DNA from: Limosilactobacillus avistercoris
GTDB taxonomy: Bacteria > Bacillota > Bacilli > Lactobacillales > Lactobacillaceae
Length of the DNA: 40,485 bases
Direction of reading: 5' to 3'
Assembly: GCF_014836425.1 (NCBI RefSeq)
Contig: NZ_JACSQW010000017.1
Location: 1-40,485, forward strand
How positions within the stretch are numbered: the stretch's first letter is position 1; each line of letters opens with the position of its first letter. Shown here piece after piece: positions 17,580-25,553 of the stretch. Both the position numbers and the translations under genes were made by a program. Under the pieces are notes generated by a model. That model was not told the origin of the DNA, made no database searches, and saw nothing but the letters and a program-made list of their open reading frames with translations.

Positions 17580-17655
17580 TGAACATACTTTGGCTTCAAA
17601 TCTTTATGATTAGTCTATAATGAATACTAAATCATCAGAAAGAGGCTGAAGCTGA

Positions 17656-18837
17656 ATGGCGAAAAAAGAATCAATCTTTACCAAAGATGTTGTCCTTGTA
17701 ATGGCAGCGTCGTTCTTCTTTATTTTTAGCAATATGTACTGTAACCCGTTAATTAACGGCTATGCACAAGAATTAGGAGCTTCAAGTGCATTTGCCGGAA
17801 TTATTGTTGGGATGATGAGTATCGTTGCAATGTTTCTTAGACCGATCGCGGGGAACTTGACTGACCACTTTTCTAAGTATTCACTGTCATTTATTGGTGG
17901 GATCTTATGTTTCCTTGGGGTAATGGGGTATGTAATTACACCCAATAGTGGCTTGCTGCTGGTCTTTCGGTTAATTAATGGTTTAGGTTATGTTTTGTGT
18001 ACTGTGTGTATGACGACCTGGCTTTCATACCTGGTTCCATTTAACCATGTTGGTGAAGCAATGAGTTTTTATGGTCTGATGAATGCTTTGGCAATGGCCT
18101 TTGCTCCAGCAGTGTCAATTAACCTTTACCGGATAATTGGGTATCGGGATGCTATCGTTATTTCGGCCTTATCAGCGTTAATGGTAGTGATCACCGTTCA
18201 GTTTGTTGGCAATCGAGCCAAACCAAAATCGGTTCCGCAATCAGATAATAAGAAGAAACTTCATATCAAAATTATTCAACGTGATTCATTACCGGTTGCA
18301 GCCTTGACAGCATTGTTTGCGATCCCGTATTTTGCAACCCAGGCGGATATTGTTACTTACACTGAACAGCGTCATTTACCAATTGCGGTCGGCTCATACT
18401 TCTTAATTTATGCCGTTGTCCTATTGGCAATTCGGTTGTTCTTAAGGAATCAATTTGATACTGTTCGGTTTGGTCCTTGGCTAATTACTAGTACCGTTGC
18501 TACTGTTTTTTACCTGACTATGCTTACTATTATGAGGAAAAATATTGAAATGGCGCTCGCTGCTACCGGAATGGCATTCGGTTATGGTCTGATTTATTCG
18601 GTTTGTCAGTCTACCGCAATGATGTTGGCGCCGGAAAGTGAACGAGGATTAGCTAGTTCAACTTTCTTCTTGGGACTTGATATTGGGATGACTTTAGGGC
18701 CAATTCTTGGTGGAGTCATTGATAGTACGATGCCCGTAAAGTGGTTCTATCCCGTAATGTTGATAATCATCCCGCTAATTATCATAATTTACCTCTTCAA
18801 TCGGCAAAAATTAAATAGTGCGGTTGGTAATCATTAA
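17656..18837 (+). CDS. Major facilitator superfamily transporter
   Basis: A 393-residue protein with 12 predicted membrane helices in two halves joined by a basic loop (residues about 185-205, NRAKPKSVPQSDNKKK). The cytoplasmic loop 2-3 motif reads LRPIAGNLTDHFSKY, a fair match to the MFS consensus. It resembles drug/sugar-efflux-type MFS proteins; the substrate is not evident. The ATG at 17656 follows GAGGCTGA, and the gene lies 76 bases after the lactonase-like pseudogene. It appears intact while its two upstream neighbours are broken. Confidence 0.85.
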   Translation: MAKKESIFTKDVVLVMAASFFFIFSNMYCNPLINGYAQELGASSAFAGIIVGMMSIVAMFLRPIAGNLTDHFSKYSLSFIGGILCFLGVMGYVITPNSGLLLVFRLINGLGYVLCTVCMTTWLSYLVPFNHVGEAMSFYGLMNALAMAFAPAVSINLYRIIGYRDAIVISALSALMVVITVQFVGNRAKPKSVPQSDNKKKLHIKIIQRDSLPVAALTALFAIPYFATQADIVTYTEQRHLPIAVGSYFLIYAVVLLAIRLFLRNQFDTVRFGPWLITSTVATVFYLTMLTIMRKNIEMALAATGMAFGYGLIYSVCQSTAMMLAPESERGLASSTFFLGLDIGMTLGPILGGVIDSTMPVKWFYPVMLIIIPLIIIIYLFNRQKLNSAVGNH

Positions 18838-18838
18838 A

Positions 18839-18881
18839 GGGAGCGTGACAGAAGTCATTTATGACTTCGTCTTCACGCCCC
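18839..18881. repeat. Dispersed hairpin of the GGGAGYGWGACAGAA type (copy 1)
   Basis: GGGAGCGTGACAGAAGTCA folds on TGACTTCGTCTTCACGCCCC directly after the MFS stop codon. No T-run follows. The same opening (GGGAGTGAGACAGAA) recurs at 24760, again just after a stop codon. Such elements are common at gene ends in lactobacilli and may protect or end mRNAs. Confidence 0.6.
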
Positions 18882-18954
18882 GTGGACTTTGAATTCCCTA
18901 TAAAATCTTCTATTATCCCTGGTTTGGAGTTGTGGAGTTAAGACAGAAATCTCC

Positions 18955-18984
18955 TTGACACTAAAAAAATATATTTGTTATGAT
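18955..18984 (+). promoter_or_regulatory. Strong sigma-A promoter
   Basis: TTGACA at 18955-18960 and TATGAT at 18979-18984 are separated by 18 bases. The -35 is perfect and the -10 matches 5 of 6. It drives the short leader and the DUF2798 gene. Confidence 0.8.
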
Positions 18985-19011
18985 ACCAAAGTAAAGTTTT
19001 AGCGTATAACG

Positions 19012-19055
19012 GTTCAGCAAAACTCATTCAAGAGTCTTGCTGAACTTTTTTATTT
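19012..19055 (+). terminator. Terminator hairpin in the leader of the DUF2798 gene (attenuator-like)
   Basis: GTTCAGCAAAACTC (19012-19025) pairs with GAGTCTTGCTGAAC (19032-19045) with one mismatch, followed by TTTTTTATTT. It stands between the 18955 promoter and the ribosome binding site (AAGGAGAG, 19056-19063) of the next gene. Most transcripts should end here at about 60 nt unless something prevents it. Confidence 0.75.
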
Positions 19056-19069
19056 AAGGAGAGAAATTT

Positions 19070-19558
19070 ATGAAAGAATTCTATATGCGATTACCCCGTG
19101 ATGGTTATGAGACTATTCTTTTTATGGGTATCGTTTCTATTATTTCTGTTAATATTATTGCGCCTCTAATTTCAATGTTAGAAACTGGTTTCAGCGTTCA
19201 TAACTATTTAATGACTCTTACTATTATTCCTTTAATGTGGGTAGCCGTAGTCATTATCGTTTTTCTTGCACAAAAGCCTGCTACAGTTTTAAAAGATCGT
19301 TTAGTTAATCAAAATGACAGTTTTAGAGCCCAAATTACTGTTGATATTTTATGCCATGTGGTTATTGTTTCAGCATTAATGACGATTGTTGGAACTTGGA
19401 TCGGTCAACGTCAAGTATCGCTAGCACCTTTTTATACCTATTTTAACAATTGGCCTCGTAATTTTGGTATTGCTTTAGCAGTTGAAGGTTTACTTGCTCA
19501 ACCAATTGCTCGCCAGGTATTATTTATTAAACACTTGCATACCAAAAAGTGGCGTTAA
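19070..19558 (+). CDS. DUF2798-type membrane protein
   Basis: A 162-residue protein with four hydrophobic segments arranged as two similar halves (residues about 12-70 and 90-150). Each half opens with a short polar lead (YMRLPRDGYETILFMG; DSFRAQITVDILCHV), the layout of tandem DUF2798 repeats. No function is known for the family. Codon use differs from many neighbours: it is rich in ATT, TTA and CGT, and poor in CGG and ATC. It has its own promoter and sits behind a terminator-like leader hairpin, which suggests its expression is conditional. Confidence 0.7.
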   Translation: MKEFYMRLPRDGYETILFMGIVSIISVNIIAPLISMLETGFSVHNYLMTLTIIPLMWVAVVIIVFLAQKPATVLKDRLVNQNDSFRAQITVDILCHVVIVSALMTIVGTWIGQRQVSLAPFYTYFNNWPRNFGIALAVEGLLAQPIARQVLFIKHLHTKKWR

Positions 19559-19608
19559 AATAATTTTTCCACCAAAAGGGGTAGACTGGTGGTAAAGGAG
19601 TGATTGAA

Positions 19609-20307
19609 GTGGAACGGGCAAAAGTAATTATTCATATGTATACGTCAATCGACGGCAAAATTGATGGTGAGTGGGATGGTCGTCCGGGAGACAAGATTTC
19701 GGGTGATTACTATGATGACCAATTATTTAAGCTGGGGAGTGCGAACGCGAACGGCAGTAATACCATTGTGATGTATGCAGCCAAGGGTCACCCAGATTTG
19801 AGTAAATACAATGGACAGCAAATCGAGTATCAAGATTGGGTGCCAGACGGGATTCAGTCAGAAACCTGGGATGTTAGTTACGACCGGCGTGGACGAGCTG
19901 GTTGGGAAAGAAATTATTTCCCGTATGCCGGAAGAAAGAATCGAGCGATTGAAGTTGTTACAAAACAGGCACCAAAGAGTTACCTTGCTTTTCTCCAATC
20001 AATGGAAATCCCGTACTTAGTGTGTGGTGAGCAAGAAATTGATTTTGCAGAATCGCTTGTCAAATTACGAAAGTACTTTGGCATCAAAACGATGGTTCTC
20101 GGTGGTGGGGCGCTGATTAATGGTGCCTTCCTTAAAGCGGGACTGGTAGACCAAATTTCACTAGTTGTGGCTCCATATATTTCTGGCGATCGAGAAAAGA
20201 AGGGGACATTTGATACACTTGGGTCCTTCGTTGATCAACGATTCCACATTACTCAAATGAAAAAATTAGGTGACGGGGGAATGCACCTGATGTTCGATCG
20301 GGATTAA
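19609..20307 (+). CDS. RibD C-terminal/dihydrofolate-reductase-like oxidoreductase
   Basis: A 232-residue protein of the RibD_C (riboflavin-specific deaminase/reductase, DHFR-like) fold. It opens with the strand VIIHMYTSIDGKIDGEW and carries the NADPH-binding loop MVLGGGALINGAFLKAGLVD near residues 160-180. It lacks the RibD deaminase domain and there are no rib genes nearby, so a role in riboflavin synthesis is unlikely; a small-molecule NADPH reductase is more plausible. Start: GTG 19609 lies 8 bases from AAAGGAG, whereas the in-frame GTG at 19600 overlaps that site. A CCACCA/TGGTGG inverted repeat (19569-19592) directly precedes the ribosome binding site. Confidence 0.82.
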   Translation: MERAKVIIHMYTSIDGKIDGEWDGRPGDKISGDYYDDQLFKLGSANANGSNTIVMYAAKGHPDLSKYNGQQIEYQDWVPDGIQSETWDVSYDRRGRAGWERNYFPYAGRKNRAIEVVTKQAPKSYLAFLQSMEIPYLVCGEQEIDFAESLVKLRKYFGIKTMVLGGGALINGAFLKAGLVDQISLVVAPYISGDREKKGTFDTLGSFVDQRFHITQMKKLGDGGMHLMFDRD

Positions 20308-20328
20308 AGAGTATCCAAAATGAAAAAC

Positions 20329-20366
20329 AGAAAGAGGCTGGAAAAGTAATTTTCCAGCCTCTTTCT
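20329..20366. terminator. Bidirectional terminator, 17-bp perfect stem
   Basis: AGAAAGAGGCTGGAAAA (20329-20345) pairs perfectly with TTTTCCAGCCTCTTTCT (20350-20366) across a 4-base loop. It lies between the convergent reductase and LCP genes. Confidence 0.92.
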
Positions 20367-20383
20367 ATCTATATCTTTTACTT

Positions 20384-21436
20384 CTATTCAAAAACGTTAT
20401 ACCGAGCATTATTTGGAAGTCTAAATGCAAGCTTATTATAACCATTCCAGTGTGTTTGCTGGTGGTACATTGCGGTTTCATTATTATCAACCGTGGTGGA
20501 ATCGAGATCAAGGGATGAGCGAATAACTTTAGAAGTTTTGTTCATTTCCTTTGGGGTTGCAATCTGGAAACTGGTCCCTTCGATGATTGCATCCTTTCCT
20601 TGAAGATGGAGCCGTTCAGTATTATCCATTGCCTTGTGGTAGTTAAGGTACAAAGGAACAATGTTATTAATTGGCATGTCAGTCCTAACCCCATCCTTAG
20701 TCGCAAGGATAATTTTGTTGGCAGCGGAAATTGAACCGTGTTGCTTAAACGAATCAATCGCTGAACTAAGGATTTGTTGACCCCGCTTTTGCCGACCGTA
20801 ATCATTATTTGGATCATCATAGCGCATCCGGGAATACTTTAATGCTTCATTTCCGTTAAGGTGTTGCTTTCCCTTCTTGAAGTGGTGACCTTCATAAGTA
20901 AAGGCAAATGGGTTATCAACGTTAACCCCACCAACGGCATTAACAACCTTCTTTAAGGTTCCCATATTTAACAAAGCGTAGTAGTCAACCGGGACGTCGA
21001 GTAATTCTGATACTTGCTTTTTGGCTAACTTTGCTCCACCAATTGCATAAGCGGCATTGATCTTAGCGTATTTGGTACCCTGCTTAGCATTAATCTTAAC
21101 CAAGATATCCCGTGGAATGGCGACCATTAGAATCTTTTTCTGTTGGGGGTTAATGGTGATTAACTCTATCGTATCAGTATTCCCGGCATAGGAAGTTCCC
21201 CGGCCAAGCGAATCAACGTCGGTCCCCATTACCAGGATACTGAATGGTTGTTTATCTTTTAGTTTTTGAGGAAGGGCCTTTTTATTACCGACAACAACTT
21301 GATCCGTTGATGTTTTCCAGATTCGAAACTCGTGAAAAGCTGTCACGATAATTCCTAAGCAAACAACAACCGCGAGCCACCGAAGTAAATGGCTTTTGGT
21401 TTTCGGTGCTCCATGCTTCGGCCCATACTCTTTCAT
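20384..21436 (-). CDS. LytR-CpsA-Psr (LCP) family cell-wall polymer transferase
   Basis: A 350-residue membrane-anchored protein with a short cytoplasmic tail (KEYGPKHGAPKTKSH), one N-terminal helix (residues about 19-37) and an extracellular LCP domain. The domain shows SILVMGTDVDSLGR, the conserved NTDTIELITINP, MVAIPRDILVKI, the AYAIGGAKLA segment and LKYSRMRYDD, which hold the Asp/Arg residues that bind the polyprenyl-pyrophosphate substrate. LCP proteins transfer teichoic acid or polysaccharide chains from lipid carriers to peptidoglycan. It is monocistronic, divergent from the lysR remnant, with a ribosome binding site GAGAGGG. Confidence 0.93.
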   Translation of the reverse strand: MKEYGPKHGAPKTKSHLLRWLAVVVCLGIIVTAFHEFRIWKTSTDQVVVGNKKALPQKLKDKQPFSILVMGTDVDSLGRGTSYAGNTDTIELITINPQQKKILMVAIPRDILVKINAKQGTKYAKINAAYAIGGAKLAKKQVSELLDVPVDYYALLNMGTLKKVVNAVGGVNVDNPFAFTYEGHHFKKGKQHLNGNEALKYSRMRYDDPNNDYGRQKRGQQILSSAIDSFKQHGSISAANKIILATKDGVRTDMPINNIVPLYLNYHKAMDNTERLHLQGKDAIIEGTSFQIATPKEMNKTSKVIRSSLDLDSTTVDNNETAMYHQQTHWNGYNKLAFRLPNNARYNVFE

Positions 21437-21566
21437 AATTAGTTTTATCCCTCTCTATTAATTTTTAGAATATCTAGTTTAAAATTTTAATGGGGATCTT
21501 GTGACAAATAAAATACTAATTTAAAATATGGAATATATAAAAATTGTATATGGGAGAAGACTAATT

Positions 21567-22417
21567 ATGAATATTAAGCAGCTTCGTAGTTTCCTCGTAG
21601 TCGCCCAAGAACATCAAATTACAGCCGCAGCTAAGCTATTGTATACAACCCAGCCACCATTGTCGTACCAAATTAAGCAGCTGGAAAAGAAGTTAGCGTT
21701 AACCTTTTCACGCGTAAACCGCATGGCTTAGAGTTAACTAACGCAGGAAAAAGTTTTTATCGCTATGCCCAACAGATCGTTAACTTAGCGACAAACGCTG
21801 AAGAGGAACTGAAACGTGAAAGCAAGGGAACGATGGGAAGCATTCGCCTAGGAATTATTTCATCAGCGGGAAATATTATTCCCAATCCTAAAATTCGTCA
21901 GTTTACCAAGTACTATCCAGAGGTCAATATTCAAATTACGGATGCAAACACGTTCTCCTTAATCAATAAGCTTAATAACAACCTGCTTGATCTAGCAATT
22001 GTCCGGCCACCGTTTAATATGCAGGGATTAGCTACTAAACAGATCTGCAAAGACAGGATGGTTGCGGTCGCTAACCCGCAGTACTTTGCCTTACCAAAAG
22101 GCAAATTAAGTTTAAAGGAAATTAGCCAGCAGCCATTGATCCTTTATCGACGTTTTGAATCAATGTTTAACGAGAGCTTTGCCCAAAATGGGTTACGACC
22201 GTTTTATGCGGTCAAGTGTGATGATGCTCGGACAGCAATTCACTGGGCAGATCAGGGGATGGGAGTTGCTCTTGTTCCACAATCGATCGGCCAAGTCTTT
22301 TCGGATCAACAGTTGCGGTTAGTTGATTATTCGCGCTGGGATACCCAAACTATGGTTGTGTGGCGAAAGGACCAGCCAGTAAAGCCAATCGTTGATAAGT
22401 TTATCCAGGCATTGTGA
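21567..22417 (+). pseudogene. LysR-family regulator, single frameshift in the DNA-binding half
   Basis: The gene starts at ATG 21567 (site GGGAGA) with a standard LysR helix-turn-helix (MNIKQLRSFLVVAQEHQITA, then TTQPPLSYQIKQLEKKL). A missing base at about 21703, in AAC|CTTTTC, sends the frame to an early TAG. The correct frame continues LFTRKPHGLELTNAGKSFYR and runs through the effector-binding domain to 22417. Restored length would be about 283 residues, normal for the family. A partial protein from an internal ATG (21833) would lack the DNA-binding domain. The target genes are unknown; its divergent neighbour encodes the LCP protein. Confidence 0.92.
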
Positions 22418-22425
22418 TCTAGAGA

Positions 22426-22848
22426 CTATTTTCTGACAATCTCTTGTTTCCAGTGGTGGAGGTGCTGCTTAGTAACAACACAGAGGCCCTCCTCACCGAG
22501 TTCTTTCATCTTATCGGTACACATAATTTTAATATTCGGATCGGACGCAACCTGTTGCTCACCCCAATAGTTAAGGTAACGGAGGGCAGCGTAGAGGTTC
22601 TCTCCTTCGGGGGTTAATCGGTACTCAACGTGTGGTGGAATGGTGTTAAAGCTTTTCCTGGCTACAATTCCCGCATCACTAAGTTCGCGAAGTTGATCGC
22701 TAAGAACCTTGTGCGATGTTCCAAGCTGCTTGACTAGTTCTCCGGTTCGTCGGGGGTGGTTAGCTAGCAGGTAAAGGATCACCGGCTTCCATTTACCGCC
22801 AATGATGGAAAGCGCGTAATCGGCGTCAGTATTAAATATTTTGGTCAA
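22426..22848 (-). CDS. HxlR-family transcriptional regulator (copy 1)
   Basis: A 140-residue winged-helix regulator. The HxlR core is clear: ALSIIGGKWKPVILYLLAN, RRTGELVKQLGTSHKVLSDQ, then the wing PPHVEYRLTPEG. The preferred start is TTG 22848, 6 bases after the strong site AAGGGAGGT. An upstream ATG at 22875 would put that site inside the coding region. It lacks the N-terminal Cys typical of redox-sensing HxlR members, but has two Cys in the C-terminal tail (IMCTDK, GLCVVT). It lies 60 bases downstream of the nitroreductase gene on the same strand, with a CTTTCAT...ATGAAAG dyad (22869-22888) at its 5' end. Confidence 0.87.
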   Translation of the reverse strand: MTKIFNTDADYALSIIGGKWKPVILYLLANHPRRTGELVKQLGTSHKVLSDQLRELSDAGIVARKSFNTIPPHVEYRLTPEGENLYAALRYLNYWGEQQVASDPNIKIMCTDKMKELGEEGLCVVTKQHLHHWKQEIVRK

Positions 22849-22908
22849 AAAAAGACCTCCCTTCAGTACTTTCATTATATTATGAAAGAGAGAAGAGGGG
22901 TTGGTGAA

Positions 22909-23511
22909 CTATTTAATTAATTTGAAGACAGCTTCGTCATCAAGGTAGTCCTTTTCACCAGCAGGGGTCTCGATTGAACCAAATGGCATTTCAGCACGAA
23001 GTTTCCATGTTTTGGGAAGATCGAATGCTTGGTGAATAGCTTCGTCAATCAGTGGATTATAGTGTTGCAGACTAGCACCAATATTATGTTCTGCAAGGGC
23101 GGTCCAAACGGCTTGTTGGGCACCACCAAGGGCCTGTTCTGACCAATCCTTAAAGTTATCAGCATAACTTGGGAATTGTTCCTCTAATTGGTGAACAATT
23201 TTGGTGTCAGTAAGAAAAAGAATCGTTCCGTAACCAGCGCGGAATGTTGCGATCTTGTCCTTGGTCTTCTGAAAAGCAGCGGGATCCTTAACAATATTCT
23301 GGAGAGTCTCTTCAACGATGTCCCAGACCTTATCGGAATTCTTACCGAAGAGGACGACTGCACGAACAGTTTGACTATTAAAGGCACTTGGTGAATTGCG
23401 AACCGTAGTTTTAACTAGGTCGAAAATTTCGTCTGGGGATATAGTAATGTTGTCACCAAGGGCATAGATTGAACGACGCTTAGCACTAATTTCATTGAAT
23501 TTTGATTGCAT
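22909..23511 (-). CDS. Nitroreductase-family FMN oxidoreductase
   Basis: A 200-residue protein of the oxygen-insensitive nitroreductase fold, of the short HBN1/fungal-like type. The N-terminal KRRSIYALG and the RNSPSAFNSQTVRAVVLFG segment bind FMN phosphate. The second half has ALGGAQQAVWTALAEHNIGASLQHYNP. Such enzymes reduce nitro compounds or quinones with NAD(P)H, or protect from electrophiles. The ribosome binding site is AAGGAGG. It is divergent from an HxlR gene with a palindromic operator candidate between them, and is followed by a second HxlR gene. Confidence 0.9.
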   Translation of the reverse strand: MQSKFNEISAKRRSIYALGDNITISPDEIFDLVKTTVRNSPSAFNSQTVRAVVLFGKNSDKVWDIVEETLQNIVKDPAAFQKTKDKIATFRAGYGTILFLTDTKIVHQLEEQFPSYADNFKDWSEQALGGAQQAVWTALAEHNIGASLQHYNPLIDEAIHQAFDLPKTWKLRAEMPFGSIETPAGEKDYLDDEAVFKLIK

Positions 23512-23552
23512 GATAATTCCTCCTTATGATAATTTATTTACTGAAATTTCAC

Positions 23553-23565
23553 TTACTAATAGTAA
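23553..23565. promoter_or_regulatory. Candidate HxlR operator (TTACTA-A-TAGTAA)
   Basis: A perfect 13-bp inverted repeat TTACTAATAGTAA lies between the divergent nitroreductase and HxlR genes. HxlR-family regulators such as YodB bind TACT...AGTA dyads, so this is a good candidate for autoregulation and control of the nitroreductase. Confidence 0.65.
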
Positions 23566-23632
23566 CTAAATGCTGATTGGGATACAAGAAGGGAAAATTT
23601 TTTCACCTACTAGAGCGAAGGGAATGGTGTTA

Positions 23633-23938
23633 ATGACAAACCAAACTAGCCAATGCTCAATTGAAAAGACGTTGAAGCAAATATCGGGAAAGTGGAAGAG
23701 CGTTATTATTTATATGCTCTTAAAACATCCCGTTTGTCGATTCAGTGAATTACAAAGGCTTATCCCTGACTGTTCGCGACGAATGCTTGCTTTACAATTA
23801 AAAGAATTGGAACAAGATGGTCTGATTACAAAAAAGGTTTATCCGGTTACCCCGCCGAAAACAGAATACTCACTAACTGAACGCGGAAAAGATTTGCGGA
23901 CGGTAGTTGAGGGGATGCAGGAGTGGGGGAAACACTAA
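23633..23938 (+). CDS. HxlR-family transcriptional regulator (copy 2)
   Basis: A 101-residue winged-helix protein with the HxlR core: SIEKTLKQISGKWKSVIIYM, CRFSELQRLIPDCSRRMLAL, and PPKTEYSLTERGKDL. A Cys at residue 8 stands just before the first helix (TNQTSQCSIEKTL), the place of the redox/electrophile-sensing Cys of YodB and HypR. The best start is ATG 23633 with GAAGGGA 9 bases upstream; the frame is open back to 23570 but no ribosome binding site supports an earlier start. It is divergent from the nitroreductase and upstream of an NAD(P)H-binding protein, the usual context of quinone-responsive HxlR regulators. Confidence 0.87.
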   Translation: MTNQTSQCSIEKTLKQISGKWKSVIIYMLLKHPVCRFSELQRLIPDCSRRMLALQLKELEQDGLITKKVYPVTPPKTEYSLTERGKDLRTVVEGMQEWGKH

Positions 23939-23995
23939 TTCGGCCAATTTGCTAAAAATTTGTTAGGTTATCTTCTGCTTGATAATAAAGTGAAT

Positions 23996-24044
23996 GTTAC
24001 TTTAGGGTAACTATCTTGCGAGAAAGTGCTTACTTTTAATAAGC
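23996..24044 (+). promoter_or_regulatory. Two dyads upstream of the NAD(P)H-binding protein gene
   Basis: GTTAC-TTTAG-GGTAAC (23996-24011) and GCTTA-CTTTTAA-TAAGC (24028-24044) are inverted repeats of the TTAC...GTAA type, similar to the operator candidate at 23553. They suggest control of the downstream gene by one of the HxlR proteins. Confidence 0.45.
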
Positions 24045-24094
24045 TGATTGCTAATTATAATTAAAGGTGAATTAGCGATTAGGAGGAAGATAAA

Positions 24095-24751
24095 ATGACA
24101 AAACAAGTATTAATTTTAGGCGCCACTGGTCAAATTGCTGGACATGCAATTGATGCCTTACTGGCAAATAGTGATGATCATCTCTTACTTTATACTCGCC
24201 ATCCTCAAAACTTGAAGAATATTGATGAAAACCGCGAAACAGTTATTAAGGGTGATATTTTAAAACAAGCTGAACTTGATGCAGCAGTTGCTAAAGCAGA
24301 TGTCATTTACGCCAATTTGCGGAACCCTGAAATTAAACAGCAAGCCGAAAACATCGTTAATGCGATGGATAAGCACGGGGTAAAGCAACTCGTTTGGATT
24401 TCATCAATCGGGATCTACGATGAAGTTCCCGGAAAATTTGGCGAGTGGAATAATGCCGAACTTGGTGGTGGCCAAAAGGATAGCTACCTTGGAACTTACC
24501 GGAGCGCGGCTGATGTCGTTTCTGCTTCTGATATTGACTATACTATTATTCGTCCCGCTTGGTTAACGAATAAGGATGAAGTTGATTATGAAACAACGGA
24601 ACGTGGTGAAACATTCAAGGGGACAGAAGTTTCACGGAAGTTGATAGGTAATTTTGTTGCAAAGATCATTGATGATCCCGCCCCATACGCCCGCAAAGAC
24701 TTCGGTGTTAATAAGCCAAATACTGATGGTGACAAGCCAAGCTGGTATTAA
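24095..24751 (+). CDS. NAD(P)H-binding atypical SDR (QOR2-like)
   Basis: A 218-residue Rossmann protein. The cofactor motif is LGATGQIAGHAIDALL near residues 8-22, then LLLYTRHPQNL (NADP-type), LVWISSIGIYDE at the Ser position, and SASDIDYTIIRPAWLTN before the substrate region. It is related to NmrA-like quinone reductases, which are commonly controlled by HxlR regulators; that pairing is seen here. Ribosome binding site AGGAGGA. Probable role: reduction of quinones or other electrophiles, inferred from family and context only. Confidence 0.83.
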   Translation: MTKQVLILGATGQIAGHAIDALLANSDDHLLLYTRHPQNLKNIDENRETVIKGDILKQAELDAAVAKADVIYANLRNPEIKQQAENIVNAMDKHGVKQLVWISSIGIYDEVPGKFGEWNNAELGGGQKDSYLGTYRSAADVVSASDIDYTIIRPAWLTNKDEVDYETTERGETFKGTEVSRKLIGNFVAKIIDDPAPYARKDFGVNKPNTDGDKPSWY

Positions 24752-24759
24752 TGAAATAA

Positions 24760-24804
24760 GGGAGTGAGACAGAACTAGCTTGCTAGTTCGTTTTCGAGCC
24801 CTCT
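24760..24804. repeat. Dispersed hairpin of the GGGAGYGWGACAGAA type (copy 2)
   Basis: GGGAGTGAGACAGAACTAGC folds on GCTAGTTCGTTTTCGAGCCCTC, eight bases after a stop codon, with CTTT following. It shares its opening with the hairpin at 18839. Confidence 0.6.
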
Positions 24805-24880
24805 TTGTGTACTGCGCTGTAGTATTTCTAACTGTATAGATAACTTATGTCACAGTTCCTTTAACTTTGTTTGGAATTCA

Positions 24881-25396
24881 TTATCGGTATTGGTAATCCC
24901 GCTGGGCCATCTGGAAAAGGACCCGATCATACTTTTGGGTACCGTCTGGGAAGTTAACGGTAAACTTTTCAACTTTACCGTCCTTTTCAATCTTTCCGGT
25001 AGATTTTTTGGTAATTAAGCCATTATCGATCGTAACTTTATTTCCCTTAATCTTATAGTGTTTTTTGCTAGCGGCTTTATTAAGGAGTTTACGATCAACA
25101 AGGTAACGATTAATTGTTCTCGGAGCTGCCTTCTCCTCCTTGGTGGAATCCTTATTAATTACTGGCTTACCCGATTGATCGGTATCAGTAACGTTGACGT
25201 AGGCTGACTTGCCATTAGTTGTGAAGAAGACATACTGGTGGGTGGTTGTGTAGCCATTTGAATTGATAAAGGTAACGAGGTAGACATGATTATTTAGTGA
25301 CTTCTGTGTCATTGCTTGAGCAGGTTTATTCGTGATCGTTAAAGTAATGAAAAACGTCATGACAGCGATGATGATTGACAATAAATACTTCTTCAT
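24881..25396 (-). CDS. Exported protein of unknown function
   Basis: A 171-residue protein with a clear Sec signal peptide: the lysines of MKKY, the hydrophobic run LLSIIIAVMTFFITLTI, and a likely cleavage after AQA (residues about 27-29). The mature part is lysine-rich, with strand-like repeats (KHYKIKGNKVTIDNG, STGKIEKDGKVEKFTVNF) and a C-terminal RVLFQMAQRDYQYR. It has no lipobox Cys or sortase motif, so it is probably secreted or loosely wall-bound. I recognise no enzymatic motif; similar small exported proteins occur in Limosilactobacillus. Ribosome binding site AAAGGAGG; single-gene unit. Confidence 0.72.
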   Translation of the reverse strand: MKKYLLSIIIAVMTFFITLTITNKPAQAMTQKSLNNHVYLVTFINSNGYTTTHQYVFFTTNGKSAYVNVTDTDQSGKPVINKDSTKEEKAAPRTINRYLVDRKLLNKAASKKHYKIKGNKVTIDNGLITKKSTGKIEKDGKVEKFTVNFPDGTQKYDRVLFQMAQRDYQYR

Positions 25397-25553
25397 AGTG
25401 AACCTCCTTTCAAAATGTTATCCTCATTATAACAGCTTAAAATTCTTTAAAGGTGTTATAGAATTGCCCAATATAAGGCAAAATACTGGTTTTTGGGGAA
25501 TGGATAATGTAAAATTTGGTATAAAATAACCTAAGTTAAGGAGGCTAATTAAA

